9,124 nt of DNA from an uncultured Flavobacteriales bacterium (lineage in GTDB: Bacteria; Bacteroidota; Bacteroidia; Flavobacteriales_D; Sanyastnellaceae), in assembly GCA_937967465.1 (NCBI GenBank), contig CALBSW010000137.1, positions 1 through 9,124 on the forward strand. The letters are read 5' to 3'. A program made the translations under genes and the position numbers. This document shows, piece by piece, positions 6,601 through 9,124 of the stretch (the stretch's first letter is position 1; every line of letters starts with the position of its first letter). The notes below the pieces were generated by a model. That model did no database searches. It worked only from the letters and a program-made list of their open reading frames with translations, and had not been told where the DNA came from.

Positions 6601-6620
6601 GCGACTGACGCTGTCTCAGG
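6596..6620. terminator. Inverted repeat containing both convergent stop codons
   Basis: CCTGAG (6596-6601) pairs with CTCAGG (6615-6620) across 13 bases. The left arm holds the thioesterase TGA and the right arm holds the TCA that is the acyltransferase stop on the other strand. A smaller alternative hairpin, AGCG-ACTGA-CGCT (6600-6612), lies inside. No U-tract follows. The arms match those of the hairpin at 8786-8801. Confidence 0.25.
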
Positions 6621-7419
6621 TCTGGGCGTCCCAATTGGCCCGCATCTCCAGGCAGGCGTCGGTGGTCCACTTGTGGAGGCGCTCCCGCAATTCGACCATG
6701 TCGTCGCCGTATTGCACCTCACCGAAGCGCAGGGCCACGTCGACATAGCGGCGGCGGAAGACCTTGAGCGCGTGCGGCACGAACAGGTCGCTGCCTTCCC
6801 ACGCCACCTCGGGGTTGCGGTATTCCATGGCGATGGGGCAGATGGGGAACCCGCCCTCCGCGCACATCTTGAACATGCCCATTTTGTACTCGAGCAGGTC
6901 CGGTCCGCGGTAGGTGGTGCCCTCCGGGAAGATGATGACGCTCAGCGCATCTTCAATCCGCTTGCGGACCTCCACACGGGTGGCCTTGCGGCTTTCCGGA
7001 CTCGACCGGTCCACCCAGATGGTCCGCACCGCATTCCCGCCCCATCCGATGATGGGCCAGCGCTTGACTTCCGCCTTGGCCACGAAGACGAGGGGGTGGG
7101 GGGACGGCACCATCACCGCGTCGATGTAGCTGCGGTGGTTGGCGACGAGGATGCAGGCGTGGTCGGGCAGTTCGCCCTCAACGGTCACGCGAATGCCCGC
7201 TGCGCGGTGGATGTTGCGGCAGAACCACGTGTAGGGCTTGTACAATCGCCTGTGGTCCGCACCGGTCAGCTTCCTGGCGAGTGCACTGGCCGTGGCCGTC
7301 AGGGCCAATCCGATGAAGGCGAAAAAGCGCCGCAGGCTCCGGCCGTTGCGCGCGATCCAATTCCCATCGTCAAACGGCTCGGGCAACTCGGTCAGGAAGT
7401 CGAAGGATCGGTGGGCCAT
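6616..7419 (-). CDS. PlsC-type 1-acyl-sn-glycerol-3-phosphate acyltransferase
   Basis: 267-residue membrane-associated acyltransferase, predicted to acylate lysophosphatidate or a related acceptor in phospholipid synthesis. The catalytic NHx4D motif is NHRSYID (94-100), with H95 and D100. The FPEGTT motif is at 164-169, the VDRSS region (136-140) matches the intervening acceptor-binding block, and CPIAMEY (194-200) corresponds to the last family motif. A hydrophobic segment at about 32-47 (FFAFIGLALTATASAL) probably inserts into the inner membrane. ATG 7419 begins a sensible N-terminus. An in-frame ATG at 7455 would add 12 residues and overlap the start of the divergent nitroreductase gene. 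Other members of the family acylate lipid A precursors or ornithine lipids, so the acceptor is uncertain; I give no symbol for that reason. Confidence 0.85.
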   Translation of the reverse strand: MAHRSFDFLTELPEPFDDGNWIARNGRSLRRFFAFIGLALTATASALARKLTGADHRRLYKPYTWFCRNIHRAAGIRVTVEGELPDHACILVANHRSYIDAVMVPSPHPLVFVAKAEVKRWPIIGWGGNAVRTIWVDRSSPESRKATRVEVRKRIEDALSVIIFPEGTTYRGPDLLEYKMGMFKMCAEGGFPICPIAMEYRNPEVAWEGSDLFVPHALKVFRRRYVDVALRFGEVQYGDDMVELRERLHKWTTDACLEMRANWDAQT

Positions 7420-7453
7420 GAGAACAAGGGCGAAGCGCGAATGTATTCCAACC

Positions 7454-8095
7454 ATGACGGACACGACCCCGACTTCCGGTGAGGCTTTCGAATCCTTGGC
7501 CAACGCGCGCCGCAGCGTGCGCCGCTTCTCCTCGGCTTCCGTGCCCGAGGAGGTGATGCAGTCCGCCTTGCGCGCCGCCCACCTCGCGCCGAGCTCCAAC
7601 AACCTGCAGCCGTGGGAATTCCACTGGGTCCGTTCCGGCTCCGCTGATCGCGAGGCCGCCGTGACGGCCTGTCTGTCCCAGCCGGCTGCCGCAACTTCAG
7701 CTGAGCTCGTCTTCTTCGTGGGCCGCCCCGACTTGCTCGAGGCCCGATGCGCCGCCATGGTCGCCCACTTCGAGGCGGCCGGCAACGACGGCACCGCCAG
7801 CTATTACCGCGATCAGGTGGCCGCCAACATCGCCGGCATGTCCGCCGCGGCCCGCAACGCGTGGGTCGACAAGAGCGTGGCCTTGGCCGCCGCTCAATTC
7901 ATGCTCGCCATCAAGGCGGCCGGCTTCGACAGCTGTCCCATGGAGGGCCTCGACCCCGATCAGGTCCGCGCCCTCTTCGGCCTCCCCGCGGACGCCACGG
8001 TCACCATGGCCATCTCGGTGGGCGAGGGCACCCCGGAAGGCCTCTACGGCCCGCGCCTCCGCTTCCCGCTCGCCGACCACCTCCGCGAGCACTGA
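7454..8095 (+). CDS. Nitroreductase-family FMN flavoprotein
   Basis: 213-residue predicted NAD(P)H-dependent FMN oxidoreductase. The N-terminal ARRSVRRF (18-25) supplies the phosphate-binding arginines of the family, and APSSNNLQPWEF (45-56) is the classic block lining the FMN site. Near the C-terminus GFDSCPMEGLDP (157-168) and GEGTPEGLYGPRLRF match the closing motifs of NfsB-like proteins. The length is normal for a homodimer subunit. The physiological substrate could be a quinone, enone or nitroaromatic, and is not evident. The start at ATG 7454 lies 34 bp from the divergent acyltransferase start. Further upstream the frame is open only because it is antisense to that gene. After its stop there are 83 bp of non-coding sequence before the next gene. 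Confidence 0.87.
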   Translation: MTDTTPTSGEAFESLANARRSVRRFSSASVPEEVMQSALRAAHLAPSSNNLQPWEFHWVRSGSADREAAVTACLSQPAAATSAELVFFVGRPDLLEARCAAMVAHFEAAGNDGTASYYRDQVAANIAGMSAAARNAWVDKSVALAAAQFMLAIKAAGFDSCPMEGLDPDQVRALFGLPADATVTMAISVGEGTPEGLYGPRLRFPLADHLREH

Positions 8096-8178
8096 CCTCA
8101 GTCCTTCAGACAGCGGACGATTTGGCGTTGTTGCGAGCCCAAGGGTGAACTCCGCTTTGATCATCCTGTTCTTCCTTC

Positions 8179-8772
8179 ATGCGAACAATGATGTTGCTGG
8201 TGGCCACAATGGTGGTGGTGGGGGCAGATGCCCAAGAGATGGAGCCGGTGCGGATTGAGATTCCGGCGGGCAATGCGTGGCTCCTGACCGGGGGCGGCCC
8301 GGGCCAGGACGATGCGCCCTCGCCCTTTCTCCCTGCCGATGCCGTCATCCGAAACCGCGGCAATGCCGTGTATGTCCGTGTCATGGATGCCGCAGGGACG
8401 ACCCAGCTTCGCGGTTTTGGTCTCGACGCCCGCGGTGAAGCCACTGTGCGTGTGGGCGAAGGTGAACGGCTGCTGGTGGACGCCATCGGTGGCGACACCC
8501 GCATTGCGGTGCGTTACGAGCGTCCTGTACCCGAAGCGCCCGATGCGGTGCCCAGCGTGGCGTTCAACCTGATCAACACCGGTTTGAAATCCATTGCACT
8601 GGAGATTCCCGGTGTGATGAACCCCAACCTGTCGCCCAAGAGCCGGAGCGGGGTTCGCCTCGACTACGGGCAAGAGATTCTCTTCAAAGGGCGCGTGCTC
8701 CTCACCGTGGGTCCAGATTTGGAACCCGGCACCGATCTCGATGTCCGCGCGCTGATTCGCGCCCAAGACTGA
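8179..8772 (+). CDS. Exported protein of unknown function
   Basis: 197-residue protein that I do not recognise with confidence. The first 19 residues are a convincing signal peptide (hydrophobic MMLLVATMVVVG, then ADA before QEM). The mature part appears to hold two beta-rich segments. Residues about 20-115 contain VIRNRGNAVYVRVMDAAGTT and a run of short strands. About 130-197 contains FNLINTGLKSIALEIPGVMN, then PNLSPKSRSGVRLDYGQEIL. I have an impression that the second pattern recurs in other Bacteroidota proteins of unknown function, but I cannot verify this. No cysteines are present in the mature part, and no lipobox, metal-binding or catalytic signature is seen. ATG 8179 is used; ATG 8188 is a shorter alternative. 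It follows the nitroreductase by 83 bp, a spacing large enough for its own promoter. Confidence 0.65.
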   Translation: MRTMMLLVATMVVVGADAQEMEPVRIEIPAGNAWLLTGGGPGQDDAPSPFLPADAVIRNRGNAVYVRVMDAAGTTQLRGFGLDARGEATVRVGEGERLLVDAIGGDTRIAVRYERPVPEAPDAVPSVAFNLINTGLKSIALEIPGVMNPNLSPKSRSGVRLDYGQEILFKGRVLLTVGPDLEPGTDLDVRALIRAQD

Positions 8773-8785
8773 TTGCAGCTGAACG

Positions 8786-8801
8786 CCTGAGGCGGCTCAG
8801 G
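8786..8801. terminator. Compact hairpin between convergent genes
   Basis: CCTGAG (8786-8791), loop GCGG, and CTCAGG (8796-8801) form a 6-bp stem with a tetraloop in the 24-bp gap between the unknown exported gene and the convergent calcium-binding gene. The right arm contains the stop of the minus-strand gene. The left arm contains a second in-frame TGA for the plus-strand gene, 18 bases after its first. No U-tract is present, so bidirectional termination is plausible but unproven. Confidence 0.3.
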
Positions 8802-9124
8802 GGCAGGGGTTGCCGAAGTTGCCGAGGAGGAGGAGGATGTCCGCGACGGTGACGATGCCGTCCGCGTTGAGGTCGCCCACGCATCCGCCGCAGAGGCCGA
8901 GGGCTTCCTCGCCGTCCGGGCAGCCGTTGCCGTTGGAGTCGGAGGCCAAAGGATGGGTCGTGCCGGCCGCCACCTCGAGGCCGTCGGTGAGGCCGTCGCC
9001 ATCGGTGTCGGCGTCGAAGGGATCCGTGCCGAGCGCCAGTTCGTCGGCGTCGTCCAGCCCGTCGCCATCGCTCTCCACCTCTGCCACCGCCGTCGCCATG
9101 AGGTCGCAGACGACCGGACAGTGG
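8797..9124 (-). CDS. Secreted calcium-binding protein, C-terminal part: TSP type-3 repeats and dockerin-like loop
   Basis: Only the C-terminal 108 or so residues lie in the window; the frame is open through the right edge, so the N-terminus and start are outside. The visible part starts HCPVVCDLMATAVAEV. It then carries acidic calcium-binding repeats of thrombospondin type-3 kind: SDGDGLDDADELALGTDP, DADTDGDGLTDGLEVAAGT and DSNGNGCPDGEEALGLCG. It closes with GDLNADGIVTVADILLLLG, a dockerin/EF-hand-like loop with D, N, D, G and D in the expected positions, and ends FGNPCP. In Bacteroidota such tails occur on large secreted or surface proteins, usually ahead of a T9SS sorting domain. None follows here, so either the protein is exported by another route or this short tail is atypical. 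The stop lies in a hairpin shared with the convergent gene. What the rest of the protein does cannot be told. Confidence 0.8.
   Translation of the reverse strand, partial: HCPVVCDLMATAVAEVESDGDGLDDADELALGTDPFDADTDGDGLTDGLEVAAGTTHPLASDSNGNGCPDGEEALGLCGGCVGDLNADGIVTVADILLLLGNFGNPCP

Noticed and set aside
8092..8101. Small palindrome ACTGACCTCAGT after the nitroreductase stop
   Set aside because: A loop of two bases cannot form in RNA, and the remaining stem is too short to call a terminator.
8131..8159. Possible promoter before the unknown exported gene: TTG, 18 bases, CCGCTTTG
   Set aside because: Only the TTTG half of the TAnnTTTG consensus matches. Position is reasonable but the match is too poor.
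8096..8178. Possible small gene or RNA in the largest gap
   Set aside because: I see no coding frame, conserved RNA fold or strong repeat in these 83 bases; only a distant 6-bp inverted repeat (8112-8117 with 8151-8156).

Overview
This is a GC-rich window that most likely comes from a free-living, probably marine or aquatic, member of the Bacteroidota. The taxonomic cues are all protein-level. There is a DUF5777-type outer-membrane barrel behind a YceI gene and a mono-haem lipoprotein. There is an SdpI-family protein with the motif seen in Bacteroidetes. One secreted protein ends in thrombospondin type-3 repeats plus a dockerin-like calcium loop. Gene starts lack Shine-Dalgarno sequences. The GC content is high for the phylum, so I do not name a family. 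I see no mobile elements, tRNA, rRNA or CRISPR, and no broken genes; one gene is cut by the right edge, and the left gene may begin before the window.

Layout: (1) 62-1410, plus strand: phenylalanine 4-monooxygenase, then a small SAM-dependent methyltransferase whose start codon abuts a perfect hairpin. (2) 1417-2529, minus: a lipoprotein with BNR/Asp-box repeats, read as a beta-propeller. (3) 2528-4698, plus: SdpI-family membrane protein, mono-haem cytochrome lipoprotein, secreted YceI protein and DUF5777 barrel. The last three are translationally coupled by overlapping stop/start codons. (4) 4699-6165, minus: exported endonuclease/exonuclease/phosphatase-fold protein with an N-terminal CBM9-like beta-sandwich. 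(5) 6190-6600, plus: hotdog acyl-CoA thioesterase. (6) 6616-7419, minus: PlsC-type lysophospholipid acyltransferase. (7) 7454-8095 and 8179-8772, plus: nitroreductase and an unrecognised exported protein. (8) 8797-9124, minus, cut by the edge: C-terminus of a calcium-binding secreted protein.

The genes are packed almost without gaps and the strand switches repeatedly. Convergent pairs are separated by 6, 0, 15 and 24 bp, and each junction holds an inverted repeat around the stop codons. Divergent pairs are separated by -2, 24 and 34 bp; the first pair has overlapping start codons in a single CATG.

The part most worth attention is the cytochrome lipoprotein-YceI-DUF5777 cluster. It looks like a co-translated envelope module combining a haem protein, a putative isoprenoid/quinone-binding lipocalin-like protein and an outer-membrane barrel. 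Its biochemical role is, as far as I know, not established. Most of the other genes are ordinary metabolic or envelope functions.
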